DNA of 64,000 nt from the NCBI RefSeq assembly GCF_003086295.3, contig NC_092050.1, forward strand, positions 157,672,699-157,736,698. Reading direction: 5' to 3'. The position numbers were made by a program, and so were the translations under genes. This document shows positions 11,538-24,000 of the stretch, in pieces. Origin of the DNA: Arachis hypogaea. Lineage: Eukaryota > Streptophyta > Magnoliopsida > Fabales > Fabaceae. The notes beneath the pieces are model-generated. The model saw only the letters and a program-made list of their open reading frames with translations, searched no databases and was not told the DNA's origin. The stretch's first letter is position 1. Each line of letters opens with the position of its first letter.

Positions 11538-12113
11538 AATTTAATGCTACTAATTACATTTACTCTTTTAACCCTAATAATTCACATTGTTTACACATTG
11601 TTCAAAAATCTTGTTGGTTACCTATATTTTTCCAATATTTTAACACAAAGGTTTAACTATTACAATTTTTTATTAAACAACAACAACAAATGTCTGAATA
11701 TATATTATTTAATTTTAATATAAAATATTTTATACAATCATATAATTATAATTATTCTCTTATATGATTATTCATGCGATTAATATAAAAGATTAAAAAA
11801 TAATTATTTTTGTTAATATAACGTTATATGATTTAATACATATATAAAATAATTTTATATCGATAATACATTAAAATTAGATTCATATAATATATATATA
11901 TATATATGCATGCTTTATTGGACACGGTTATGTTCACATAATCTCTCATGAATATGGATTCGTTGTATTTTGAAGGTAACTAATTTTTCCTCTAAATCCA
12001 TCCAAATTTATTAGATAAAAAATATTAAGTAATCACGTCTGATGAATTGGATTCTTAAAATCATCTCTTCCGTCTCTCCAAATGATGTGCGCAAGTGATG
12101 AGTAACATATAAT

Positions 12114-13882
12114 AAGGTTCTGAAAATTGAATCGATCATCAAACTATTTTAATGATTGATTTATTAGTTTATTGGTTTAATTAATTCAATTAAAATTTAA
12201 TTAAAAAAATTATTTTATAATAAAATAATAAAAAATTATAAATAAATACATCGCATAATATAATTATAATTTAATATAAATTTTAAAATATTTTTTAAAT
12301 TTAAAATATTACATGTAAAAACATCAATCAAATTATTATTCACATATGCATTATTATAACTAAATTGATTGTTTTAAATCATAAAATATATTAAAAATAT
12401 TTAAGCTCATCAATTTAAATTAAAACTCATTAAATTAAAAGACTGATTAATTTAATTAAGCTAATTCAATTTATATATTTTTTCATTAAACTAAAAGGCT
12501 AGTAATGATCAATTTATTTCTTTTTTAACAAAGGTTGATCATAAATAAATTTTTTGCATAATTTATTTCTTCCCTAATAAACTTTTAACAAATTTTTAGC
12601 ATAATTTTAATAAAAATTAACAAAAATTTCAGCACAATTTTAACTAATATTAACCAAGTGAACTAAAATCAACTAATTATTCAAATTAATGATTCAATCC
12701 AAAAAAGAGAACAATACAGCACATGAGCATAAATAATCATTCTATAAGGCAAATTTTAATTTGAGTAGCACATTAACACTAGTAAACCCTGAAAGGATAA
12801 TAACAGCAACACTAAAAAAAAAGTTATGTAGCAAGAAAATAGAAGAGATGAGTATTGTGTGGAGGAATAAGCTAAAGATTACACAAGGTTAACTAATTCA
12901 ACTGATTACACTTCTTTCAATTTTGTTCTTGATCATCTTAATTCTTTAAAACAAAAGAGTTATTCTCCTTTACAATAAAAAAAACGAAGAACAAGAGAAC
13001 GAAAATTTTAAAGAAAAATGAAACGATTAACAAAATTTTCAGCACAATTTTAACAAACATTCACCAAAAAACTAAAATCAACTAATCATTCAAATCAATG
13101 ATTCAATCCAAAGAAGAGAATAATACAACACATGCGCATAACTAATCATTCAATGAGATAGATTTCAATATGAGTAGCACACTAGCACTAGCAAAATCCC
13201 CCCAAAAAAATTATTATGAGAAAAAAATGAAGAACAGAGAACGAAAATTAAAAAAATTTACGCCATTGTCTTCGAGGAAAAAGCTGCGCACCTGCGTGAG
13301 AGGGAACAGGGTTCAGGGACTTGAAGAACGCCGAAAGGACGAAGAGAGAAACCCCTGAGTGCGACGGACAACGGCTGTGGCCCAATTCTTGCGGCGGTGG
13401 AACTGGTGCTGTGGTGGCTGCAATTTCAACAGCTAAAAGAAAAGCTGGCTGTGCGAACGGAAAGTTGGCTGAAAGGAACTTGCGATGGTAAGTGACTTCC
13501 ACGGACCTTACGACAGCAGCAATGGCTGGACAGAGGTTGTGCCGGAATTTCGAGGTGAAGAATGGAGACTGGAGACGTAAAAATTGAGAACGAGAGGTGA
13601 TTAATGAGCATGGAGAACTAGAGGCTCGAGAGTGTACTGTGAGTGTCTGAGTGAAAGCCAAAGACTATGGTTCCTTTTTTTGTGCTAAATCAAAATGCAG
13701 CATTTTTCATTTTTTTGGTAAAATTTTAAAAATTGGCCAAATTGCGATTTAATCTGACCGACTAATTTTTAACCAGTTTAACAGTCAAATTTTTAGATGT
13801 GACGGTTTTATATTTTGTCCAAACTGTATTTACTAATAATTTTAATTCTATCGATTTATTCGAACCGATTTTCAAAGCATTG
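12114..13882. mobile_element. Non-autonomous DNA transposon (~1.77 kb)
   Basis: The ends AAGGTTCTGAAAATTG and CGATTTTCAAAGCATTG are inverted repeats. They are flanked by ACATATAAT (12105-12113) and ATATATAAT (13883-13891), an 8 of 9 match. The inside carries a direct duplication (12610-12795 and 13025-13200) sharing TTTCAGCACAATTTTAAC, AATCAACTAAT and ATGATTCAATCCAAA. A GC-richer block at 13248-13661 has a minus-strand ORF of 137 codons with no domain I recognise. hAT or MULE origin is unresolved. A related end occurs at about 55147-55290. Confidence 0.5.
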
Positions 13883-14269
13883 ATATATAATGACCAACAA
13901 ATTTCATGCGTATTCCAAATTGATGATTTGGGCATGCATGTAATTATTGCTCCAATTCTGACCCTAATGATAATATAATTAATTAAATAAATGATTCACG
14001 TATCACATATTCTTGTAATATATGGCTTTAATTACATTTCATGACTTACTCAGATTAAATATTAAAATTGCTTGTTGAAAAATATTATCTGCGAGATCCT
14101 TTATGTTATATGATGTATCTTAAAAATATCGTATCGTGTCGTATATCATATTGTGTCATGTACCATAACTATGCTTTCTAATTCTAACTATGATGAAGTA
14201 GTAGGCTAATAGCTATTTGCTTGGCCTCCCTTTGATTTCTGGAACCTAATGCTTGTATATACACATTAA

Positions 14270-16145
14270 TATAATTAGATATTTTTTATGTGCCAAGAAA
14301 TAAAATGAATTGGTGCAAATATTAGGGAATTTGATACTTTTGATTTTAAATGTTAGTGTATAAAAAAAAGTGAAGAATAGGAATGTGATAGGTATTATTG
14401 TAGATAAGCAGTGGAAGAATGATGTAATGAATGTTAAAAAACTGGAAATTAGATCATCTCTATCAAATTTGTAGTGGAGGGAAGTACTTTTCATGTGATT
14501 AGCGCCTATGCACCGCAAGTAGGTTCGGACGAACAACACAATATAAGATTTTGGGAGGATTTAGAGAGTTTGGTTCAAAACTTACCTTCGGAATATAACA
14601 TTTTCTTAGGAATAGATTTAAATGGTCATGTTGAAAGAGAAGTGACTGGGTATGAAAATATTCACAGAGGCCATAGTTTCGGGGTGATCAATGTCGAGGG
14701 TAAAACTATTTTAGACTTTTCCTCAACCATTGACCTTTTCATCGCAAATACATGTTTTAAAAAGAGAGACGAACATCTTATAACCTATAAGAGTGGCATG
14801 AAAAGCCCTCAAATCGACTTCTTCCTTATGAGAGTCGACTAAAAATTTTGCATTAATTGTAAAATTATCCCGGGAGAGAGTTTAACAACGCAACATAGGA
14901 TGCTCATCATGGATTTTCGCGTTGAGGAAAAGTTGAGAAAAAGACATCATACGAAGAAACCAAGGACGAGGTGGTGGCGGATGAAAGGTGAGGAATAAAG
15001 AAGCTTCCTAAGACGGGTAAGAGAAGAGGCAAAGTGGGATGGAAATGGAAGCGCGGAAGAGATGTGGAGGAAAATGACAGAAGTTATCATACGAACAACA
15101 AAAGAAAATTTTGGTGAATCTAAAGGGATAGGACCAAGAGATAAGGAATTCTGGCGGTAGAATGCAAGTGTACAAGAAAAGATAAAGGTAAAAAGGGAGT
15201 GTTTTAAAGAGTGGTCTTTGTGTCGCAATGTAGATAATTGAAAAAATATAAGACAGCTAAAAAAGAGAAAAAAGTGGCTGTAAGTGAAGCAAGAATAAGA
15301 GCATATGAGGGTCTTTACCAGTTTTTAGGTACGAAAGAAGGAGATAAAGGTATATATAGAATCGCAAAGAGGCATAAAAGAAAAACGATAGATTTGGATC
15401 AGGTTAAGTGCATAAAGGATAAAGATAGAGAGGTGTTGGCTTAAAAGAAGAAGATTAATGAAAGGTGGAAGAGCTACTTCTACGAGTTATTTAATGAAGG
15501 GCAAAAGACTCTTCCGAGCCTTGGTCGATTATGCACAAGAGAAGAAGATCAAAACTTTGACTACTATCGAAGGATTCGTGACTTTGAGGTAAAAGATGTT
15601 CTAAAGCAGATGAAAAATGGTAAGGCGGTAGGACCTGATAATATCCCGATTGAAATTTCGAAGGGTCTTGAAGAAAAATGTATCAATTAGTTAACCAAGC
15701 TTTTTAATGAGATTTTAAGGTCAAAGAAGATACCTAATGAGTGGAGAAATAGCACCTTGATACCTATCTACAAGAATAAAGGGGATATACAAAGTTGCGA
15801 AAACTATAGAGGGATCAGGCTCATGAGCCATACCTTGAAGTTATGGGAAAATGTGATAAAACGGAGGTTGAGAAAAGAGACACAAGTAACAGATAACCAA
15901 TTTGATTTTATGTCAAGTAGATCAACTACTGAAGTAATATACTTGTTAAGAAGGATGATAGAGAGGTATCGTAGTAATAAAATGGATCTACATATGATGT
16001 TTATTGATTTAAAAAAAATATATGATAGAGTAACAAGGGAGGTCTTATAAAAAATTTTAAAAAAGAAGAAAGTAAGAATAGCATATATTCGTGCAATTAA
16101 AGACATGTATGATAGAGTCACAACAAGCATAAAAGACTTAAGGTG
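14270..16145 (+). pseudogene. Decayed RTE-type LINE fragment (endonuclease and reverse transcriptase)
   Basis: Recognisable RTE pieces in order: GIIVDKQWKNDVMNVK (about 14390), STFHVISAYAPQVGSDEQHN (14474-14842 frame), FLGIDLNGHVEREVTGY, ITYKSGMKSPQIDFFLMR, then across frameshifts and stops KFCINCKIIPGESLTTQH, a Lys-rich linker (15238-15444), FYELFNEGQKTLPSL, MKNGKAVGPDNIPIE, LIPIYKNKGDIQSCENYRG (15757-16050 frame), MSSRSTTEVIYLLRRMIERY and MMFIDLKKIYDRVTREV. It stops before the YxDD region, at an (AT)n run near 16150. In-frame stops include TAA after the 14842 frame and TAA at 15442-15444. There is no 3' tail and no duplication, so this is an old fragment with no coding function. Confidence 0.88.
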
Positions 16146-16174
16146 GTATATATACTATATATATATATATATAT

Positions 16175-17142
16175 AGGGACGGATTTATGTGTAAGGGTGT
16201 GAGGGCAATTGCCCATTGAACTTTCAAAAAACTAATAACATGTATATATATGTGTAGAGAATTGTCCCCATTACACTAATTTATTTGCTCCCACACTTTA
16301 AACAAAATTATGTGTAAGAAATGTTTACATTATTAGATATTAATACAATAATAAAAATTATTGTATTATATAAATTCAAAACAAATATTAATAATAACTA
16401 ATAATAGTCTAATTATTTAATTGCCTAAAATTAAGTTTAACTTTTTAAATATAAATGAGATTATTAGTATTTAATATTTTTTTATAATATATATCATTTA
16501 TATAGTTTTTATTGTTTTGTTTAATTTAATTTCGTTTATATATACATATAATATTGTTTTTGCTAAAAAAAAATTAAATATTATAAAATATCAACTTTGC
16601 AATTAAATATCAAAAAATTATTTGATATTTGTTTAATAGAAAAAAATATATTATTTTATCTATACTTACATATAAAGATAATTGTAATTGTTTAATTTGA
16701 ATTTTTTTTTTCACAATTTTTTGTCTCGCATAATTTTAGAGAAAATTCAGACACCAAAATAAAAAATAGTCAAAATTCTAAATTAGTTCTTTCGAGTTAT
16801 ATTTCTTATAGATTTTTTAGTTATTGAGTTATAATTTTTTTTGTATCATATAAAAAATAATCAATATAAATGTAATTTGACGGATATTAGATGTTTGACT
16901 AAGCGTAAGTATTAATAATAAATGTATTACTCATACAAAATTACTAAAATATTAAAATGAAAAAAAATATTTTTAAATTAAATTATTATATTCTTAGATG
17001 TATTAATTATATTTATTAAAAATTTAATTAGCTAATATACTCCAAAATTTAAATATTTAAATATATTAATATTAATATATATTTTTTATTATTTTATTAT
17101 ATTATTTTACCCCCACTTCTAAAATTTTTTAGATCCATCACT
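16175..17142. mobile_element. hAT-like element relic
   Basis: The left end AGGGACGGATTTA and the complement of the right end TAGATCCATCACT agree at about 10 of 13 positions. Internal GAGGGCAATTGCCC and TACCCCCACTTCT are marks I associate with plant hAT ends. A similar end, GGGAGAGATCTACAAGG followed by GGGGGCAAATGCCC, sits at 48778. The flanks show no duplication; the left one is an (AT)n run. Non-coding. Confidence 0.4.
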
Positions 17143-18261
17143 TAGCTTGTCTATCTTGTAATAAATATTCTATTGTTTTGTTCATAATAGAAAGTACATA
17201 TCGATTAACCTTTATCATATCATGCAAAAATTGTATATAATACTTTTGGATGGAAGCCGATAACCTTTATCTATTAAACATACAAAAATACATACCGGTT
17301 TCTATTTAAAAAAAAAATATTTAATAGATAATAAAAATCAATCCAAAATTATCGTATTTTACATCTATTAATTACTGTTATAATAAATACATAATATTAA
17401 ACATAATAAATATGTAATTATATAAAAATTATTACATATATACAATTATATATAAATAAAATAATTTTAAATTATTGTTTCTTTGATATTATGATTTTTT
17501 TTATATGCAGTTTTGTATGTCTATTAGGTAAGAGTTATTGTATTATACTATTATCTAATTTTAGGCATGCATTATTCTTATTAATTTATGTTCTGATAAG
17601 TTAAAATGGATTGGCTTAGTTATCACTCTACACTCCATAGTATAAAAATTAAAGCAAGCTAAGGGAAGGGAAAATTAATCTGTAAATAGGTAAAAAATAT
17701 ATTTAAACATTTTAGATAGATAGATTTGAACAATAAATTGGATTGTGATATTTGAGATGATGTGTTGAACAAGCATCAAAAGGAAGTGCTTTTGGATTAT
17801 TCATGGAATTGTTGAGGTTGATTATACTATTCCAAAGAAATATGATCCTCCTAAACGGAAACTAATAAACAAATATTTAAAGATATCACTTTTGACAAAA
17901 AAGAATATTTAATATAATTTTGATTATTGATAATGTTAAATAATTTCACACAATAAACCAAATTATTTGATGAGTGATTTCTTTAAAAACGATATATATA
18001 TAGAGTGTAAATATCTATTTGATTGTTGATGATAATACTAATGATAATTATAATTATTTTTTTTTTCTATTTCTTCGTTTGTTTTTATCCTCTTTTCGCT
18101 TTATTTTGTAGTGTTGAGTTTTTTTTTTTTTTGGTTAAAAAAAACCCACAAATAATGATAATGCAAGAAATTTATGTTATATTAGACTAAAAAGGAAAGG
18201 AAATAACGTTACATTAGACTGAAATTAAATGAGATTTTTTTCGTGGGAGTTTGACCTATTA

Positions 18262-18621
18262 GAGTTTGTTTGGATGAGTTTCTAAGAAAATATATTTTTT
18301 CGAGTTATCTTTTTTTAAAAGATTTTATGAAAAAGTAAAAGTAATTTTATGTTTGGGTATCTCATACAAAAAGATCTTTTTATCTATCAATTATGTTTGG
18401 ATATAACAATATAAAAGTACTTTTTTGTTTATTTATTACATGAAAAATATCTTTTTTTTTAAGAATTTTTTTTTAAAAAAAATATATAAATTACATCTTC
18501 TCAAAAAAGATGTTTTTTTTTTTTCTAATACTTTTATTTTTACTACTCAAAATTTACAAACATGCTAAAAAATAAAAAAAAATCTTTTTTTTTATCAAAA
18601 TAATAACGCTCAAACAACCAC
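18262..18621. mobile_element. Tourist/PIF-Harbinger-like MITE, copy 2 (inverted relative to copy 1)
   Basis: 360 bp with TTA on both sides (18259-18261 and 18622-18624). The ends are GAGTTTGTTTGGATGAG and ACGCTCAAACAACCAC. Its complement aligns along its length with 9183-9553, including TTTTTTCGAGTTATC, GTTTGGGTATCTCAT and CATGAAAAATATC. Non-coding. Confidence 0.8.
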
Positions 18622-19224
18622 TTAATTTAAAAGACTAAAACATTTCAGTGGAAGGAACAAGAAATGTTATGCGTTCATGAAAAATCTTGTATATGTTTTT
18701 TCTTGTGGTTGCACTTTCAAGAACAACAATGGTCAATGGAATTCAAATTTTTCTTGCCATCTTAGAAAATTTTAACATATCTGAAAGAATATAATAAAAA
18801 GCGTGTTTTTCAACGACAACACAAAGAAGAAAAAAAATCTGTGATTTGTTTCCTTTTAAACTAATCTTCAAAGGTTGAATATAGAAAAAAAAGATTCAAA
18901 TAATTAGAATTAGGATAAAAATATACGTAAAAAATACTTGGTGAATATCATCTTCTATATGCTTATCAAAAAACATCTTCTCTTGGTTTTTCCTTCTTTG
19001 CAAATTGAACAGAGAAAAATCATGCAAGATCCTATAATTGAATAAATTTGATTTGTCACATAATCTCATGGTCACGCCACTGATCAACCAAAGATCCTCA
19101 AACCCAAATTCAGTTATTCACCCAAACACGGCCTTATATAGTCTTAATAAAAAATGACCATAGTACCCTTACGCACGTTTCTCCAAATGTTGCCAATGCA
19201 ATCTTAAAATCAGGTAATGTCAGA

Positions 19225-19240
19225 GCACACGCGCGTGTGC
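19225..19240. promoter_or_regulatory. Perfect 16-bp CG-rich palindrome upstream of the HD-ZIP promoter
   Basis: GCACACGCGCGTGTGC is its own reverse complement and lies about 95 bp upstream of the predicted TATA box. It contains ACGCGCGT, which fits the CGCG-box pattern of CAMTA factors. Role is inferred. Confidence 0.35.
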
Positions 19241-19318
19241 CACGCGCTAGGGCGAGTGAGGGGCGGAAATCTCGAACCCCTTCTCTCGGAAGTGGACCCC
19301 ACTCTCTCTCTCCTTGTC

Positions 19319-19328
19319 CTATATATTA
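19319..19328 (+). promoter_or_regulatory. Predicted TATA box of the HD-ZIP gene
   Basis: CTATATATTA within a CT-rich region, followed about 25-30 bp later by a leader-like stretch of GA/CT repeats. It is the only good TATA-like element before the CT-rich leader. No transcript evidence. Confidence 0.45.
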
Positions 19329-19349
19329 CTCTCGTTCCTCCCCTCAATT

Positions 19350-21019
19350 GAAGAGAGAGAAAGTGAAACAGCAGCTAGAGAGAGAAAGGGACCATCATCA
19401 GAATAGAAGATTTAGAGAGAAAAAGACAACTGTAGATGCCATTGGATGAAGGGTAGAAGAGCCTATTGCAATTTCATGGGTTTTGGGTTTTGATTTTTTT
19501 TAAAAAAAGGTTAACTTTTTATTATTATTTTTACGTGTGTGTGGTGTTGGAGAATGATAGAACAAAATTTCGAGGGTGTTGAATTGCATTTGACTTTGTG
19601 ATTACTGTTATATCATTGTGAGTCAGCAAAGCCTAATTTTTTATTCAGTTCTGTTGTTGAATCAATGAAAGAAAAAATACAATTTTTTTTGTTCACTTGT
19701 GGTTGAATTGTATAATAATAATAAATAAATAAATAAATAATTGGATGATTATATATAATGCTTATCTAATTTCTCTGTCTGTTCCTCTTCCGCAGACATC
19801 AGAGAGAGAGTGTGTGTGTGTGTCTGTGTGAAAGAAAATAAATTGCTTTCTGACCTTTTTACTTTGGTTACTGTTTCAAACTAAAAGGTAAGCTATATCG
19901 GTTTTTTCTGTACTTTCCACAATCTTTTCCCTTTTCTTGTGCTTATCATAATATCGCTTTCACTGTGGAGAAGGAAAGTAAAAGAATTAAAGAAGGCTCT
20001 TTGTCTTCTTGGGTGACTTTTGGCCTTTGGGTTTTCTATCCATTGATAATTTTTCAGTACTGACAGTGAATAAATAAAATGGGGGGGGGGGGGGGGGGGC
20101 ATTATCTCTTATTATTTGTAACTGTTGTAACGTTCCTTCTTCTTCTTCTTCTTTGTTTTAGTCCTTGTAACGCTTTCTCATTTTTTGGGGGGTTAGAGAG
20201 AGAGAAAGAGAGAGAGAGAGGTAGGTGTGAACTTTGGACCAGAAATAAAGGGCTTTTGTTGTCCGGTTCCTCTTTTCATCTGTTTCTGGCATAATAGAAT
20301 AGACTTTCTTCCTTCTAGAGAGAGAAAACGCTGCTAAAGTCATGCAAGGACCGTTGACAAGCAAACACAAACACCTTTTTCGGTTGTCTATATACTTTTC
20401 TTTATATGTTTTATTTTATTAATTTGAGCAATATGTTACAAGATTGTCAATGCTTTTGCTCAGTTCAATCTGGTTTAAGGTCAAGAAGATGATGAGTAAT
20501 GAAGTTCAAACTGAAAAAGTGCCGTAGCAAGGTGTAGTCTTATGATAAAGGAATTAGAGACTAGAGTAGAGTGTTCGGTAACATAGAATAGAAGCTTTTG
20601 GCTTTTGGGACATAGGTTGAGGAAAAAAGGGTCCATTGAAAAAATTTGTTAGCTTTTAACTTTTTGTGGGGGGTTTTGGAGGGTTTTGTTTTATAGCAGC
20701 AAAACGGTGGGAAGAGGGAACATTGGTGGTAGAGTTGTGGCTGATATTTCTCCAAAGAACCATTCATGCCTGGTTTCTCAGCTTTTGAGTTACCTCTTTC
20801 TTCTCCTCTCATTTCAATGTCAAAGCAAAATTTCCCTACCTTGTCTTTCTCCAATGTAATTCTCTAGTCTGTCTTTGTTCTTTTATGTATCTGTTGTGTT
20901 TGTGTTGTTTGTTTCTTTAGGATTGATTGACCTTTAATTTGGTTTATTTGTGCATCTTATTGTTCATTGTTGTTGTTGTTTTGGTTGCTAATTGTTGGGC
21001 TATTATGTAGCAGAGGGAA
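19350..21019 (+). other. Long 5' leader (probably intron-bearing) of the HD-ZIP gene
   Basis: Between the TATA-like site and the first coding ATG lie many GA/CT microsatellites (19340-19400, 19800-19830, 20195-20220), a 19-G run (20081-20099) and T-rich stretches. A good acceptor (ATTATGTAG at 21002-21010) precedes CAGAGGGAAATGATGG, so at least one leader intron ends at 21010. Where it begins cannot be fixed from sequence. The short ORFs inside are not conserved proteins. Confidence 0.5.
20081..20099. repeat. Homopolymer run of 19 G
   Basis: An uninterrupted G tract in the HD-ZIP leader region. It could form a G-quadruplex and its length is prone to sequencing error. Confidence 0.8.
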
Positions 21020-24000
21020 ATGATGGAGGGCCACAGTGAACTTGGTCTTATTGGAGATCATTTTGACGGCGGTTTGCTGGGCAGGATTAAGGAGGATGGG
21101 TATGAAAGCCGGTCCGGTAGCGACAATTTCGAAGGTGCATCTGGTGATGATCAAGAGGCTGCTAATGATCAGCCAAAGAGGAAGAAGAAATACCACAGGC
21201 ACACTCCTCACCAAACTCAGGAGCTTGAAGCGTATGGCTTTATGAAATTCTGAATTCTTCTTTTGTTGCAAACTTGATTATTACTCTATTAGTTCCAAAA
21301 TACTTGGCGCTTGTGAAATTCGATAGAAAATGATATTTTGGATTGAAAGGAGATTATTGTTCTAGTTGTTTGCTAATAATGTTTTTCTTATATTGTTTTT
21401 GTATAGTTTCTTCAAGGATTGTAATCATCCTGATGAGAAGCAAAGGGCAGATCTTAGTAGAAGGCTTGGCTTGGAGAATAAGCAAGTCAAGTTCTGGTTT
21501 CAAAATCGACGAACCCAAATGAAGGTTGGTTGGGGTACATTATTAGTGTTCATACACTTTTATTATGCAGGTTTTTTTGGTGCAATTTGCATAGAGGAGT
21601 AATTGAATCTTTTTTTTTTTCTAATTCAGACTCAAATCGAGCGCCATGAGAACATGATTCTTAAGCAGGAAAATGAGAGGCTCCGAGCTGAGAACAGTGT
21701 GATGAGGGAAGCTATGGCAAACCCAATGTGCAACAACTGTGGTGGAACAGCCATTCCAGGACAAATTTCATTTGATGAGCATCAGATTAGAATTGAAAAT
21801 GCTCGGTTGAAGGATGAATTGAACCGTATATGTGCCTTGGCAAACAAGTTTCTCGGCAGGCCAATCTCATCATTGGCCAGCCCCATGTCCTTGCCTGCCT
21901 CGAATTCTGGTCTAGAGCTGGGTATTGGCAGGAATGGTTTTAGTGGTGGTTCAAGCGGTCTTGGCATGTCAATGGGGCTTGATTTTGGGGACTTTTCAGG
22001 GGGCACTCTGCCTGCGATTTCCGGGATTAGATCACCGATGGGGTTGATGGGAAATGAAATCCATGCGGAGAGATCTATGCTATTGGAACTTGCATTAGTG
22101 GCTATGGACGAATTAATCAAGATGGCTCAGGCAGATAGCCCACTTTGGATTAAGATGGATGGCGGGAAGGAAATTCTGAACCAAGAAGAGTATGCAAGAA
22201 TGTCTTCTTTTATTTCTCCAACATCTCCGGGATATGTAACTGAAGCTTCGAGAGAAACCGGTGTAGTAATAATCAACAGTTCAGCCCTCGTTGAAACAAT
22301 GATGGACCCGGTATGAATATGTTGGCCAACTTCTTAGGTTTTGATGATGTTTAACCATTAATTCAATACATTATAAGCCATACTTTTCTTACTTGATGAG
22401 TTTATCGACCATTTCTGTGTTTAGGAACGATGGTCGGAGATGTTTCCTTCTATGGTTTCTAGAGCTATAACCCTTGATGTTATAGCTAGTGGCATGGGTG
22501 GATCAAGAAATGGATCTTTGCAAGTGGTATGTCTCTATTCTGAATGTTTGTTTCTTTCCTGTTTGGCTGGAACTGGTGACTAATAGGAGGGTCAAATAAT
22601 AATGCTTTTCAGATGCAAGCGGAGATTCAATTGCTTTCGCCACTTGTTCCTGTTCGTCAATTGAGCTTCCTCAGGTTTTGCAAGCAGCATGCAGAAGGGT
22701 TGTGGGCAGTGGTAGATGCTTCAATTGATGCTGGTCGCAATTTTAAGAGGCTTCCATCAGGCTTTCTTGTGCAAGATACACCAAACGGTTTCTCAAAGGC
22801 AAGTGTTGCTCTAAGTTATATTAAGATTTAGATATCTTTTATGTAGATTGTGATATTTTCTTTTGTAAGTTTCAAATGCATGCCATAAGGTTTCCCAATA
22901 CATTGCACTTGATTTCCACCATAGCTTTGTTATGGTATCAAATGTATATATAATGTTATTTGTCCTTAGATGTTTCTCTTGTTTATATTCTTGGGATCTT
23001 CAATCTTTGCTTTGTAAACAATATATTGATGCTTATATTACCATCACCTTTTGTAGATTACTTGGGTTGAGCATTCCCAATATGATGAGAGTCTCATTCA
23101 CCAACTGTATCGGCCGTTGATTGCTTCCGGCCTCGGCTTCGGCGCTCCTAGATGGATTGCCACTCTCCAAAGGCAGTGTGAATGTTTGGCAATACACATG
23201 TCCTCTTCAATCCCAAGCGAGGACGCCACAGCCATAAGCCCAGCTGGTAGGAGAAGCATGCTGAAGCTTGCGCAACGCATGGCTAATAACTTCTTTTCCG
23301 GGATTTGTCTGTCTTCATCGCAAAAATGGGACACACACCATCTCGGCAATGTTGGTGATGAGATCAAAGTCATGACCCGGAAAAACATTGATGTCCCCGG
23401 TGAGCCCCCTAGCATAGTCTTGTGTGCGGCCACTTCAGTTTGGATGCCGGTGTCGCGGCAGAGGGTGTTTGACTTCTTGCGTGACGAACGGATGAGAGGG
23501 GAGTGGGTCATCTTATCCGCCATTGGACAAATGAAGGAGATGCTTCGCATTTCTAAAGGACAAGTTGATGGAAATTCCTTATCGGTCCTTCGTGCTAATG
23601 TAAGTGTTCTTTTTGGCGAAAACTTATATGCAAGTAGTAGTTGTATTCATATGAAGTTGATAGTTGAGAGTCGTCAGATAATTTAACATGACTAAACTGT
23701 CATCTAACGACTCTCAACTAGCAACTTTATATGATAACAACTCCATGTGAGTTTTTACAGCATGTAGCCGACTGACTCTATCTAATAGGATAAGACTTAG
23801 CGCTCGTTTGGGAAGTAGCAGAAACTACTTTTTTTTTTTTTTTTACTTTAATATGTTTTGGATGTTTGTAGGCTAATAATGGGGGCGAGAGCAGCAACAA
23901 CACGCTGTTTTTGCAGGAGACATGGAACGATACCTCGTGCTCGGCGTTGCTGTATTCGCCGGTCGAGGTGGAATCGTTGAAAGTGGTAATGAGTGGAGGA

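Larger units (their letters stand above)
8695..12113. other. AT-rich intergenic DNA without genes
   Basis: No host gene seen. It contains a MITE (9183-9553), a GC-richer patch with ACGCGTACGCGTGAC at about 10073-10090, a solo foldback arm (10133-10263), a hairpin (11384-11537) and an (AT)n run near 11888-11907. The short ORF at 11490-11723 is low-complexity sequence overlapping the hairpin. Confidence 0.6.
16146..19318. other. AT-rich intergenic DNA upstream of the HD-ZIP gene
   Basis: Holds a hAT-like relic (16175-17142), a MITE (18262-18621) and A/T-rich sequence with TAAATGTA near 16919. That octamer matches the L1-box pattern bound by class IV HD-ZIP proteins, but it is over 2 kb from the predicted promoter and may be chance. 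No coding frame is supported. Confidence 0.5.

Noticed and set aside
13248..13661. Protein gene on the minus strand
   Set aside because: No domain, no splice pattern, and it lies within a transposon between duplicated segments.
16919..16926. L1-box (TAAATGTA) as an autoregulatory site of the HD-ZIP gene
   Set aside because: More than 2 kb from the promoter and in A/T-rich DNA where the octamer arises by chance.
20079..20294. Gly-rich ORF in the HD-ZIP leader
   Set aside because: It comes from the 19-G run and repeats; no conservation expected.
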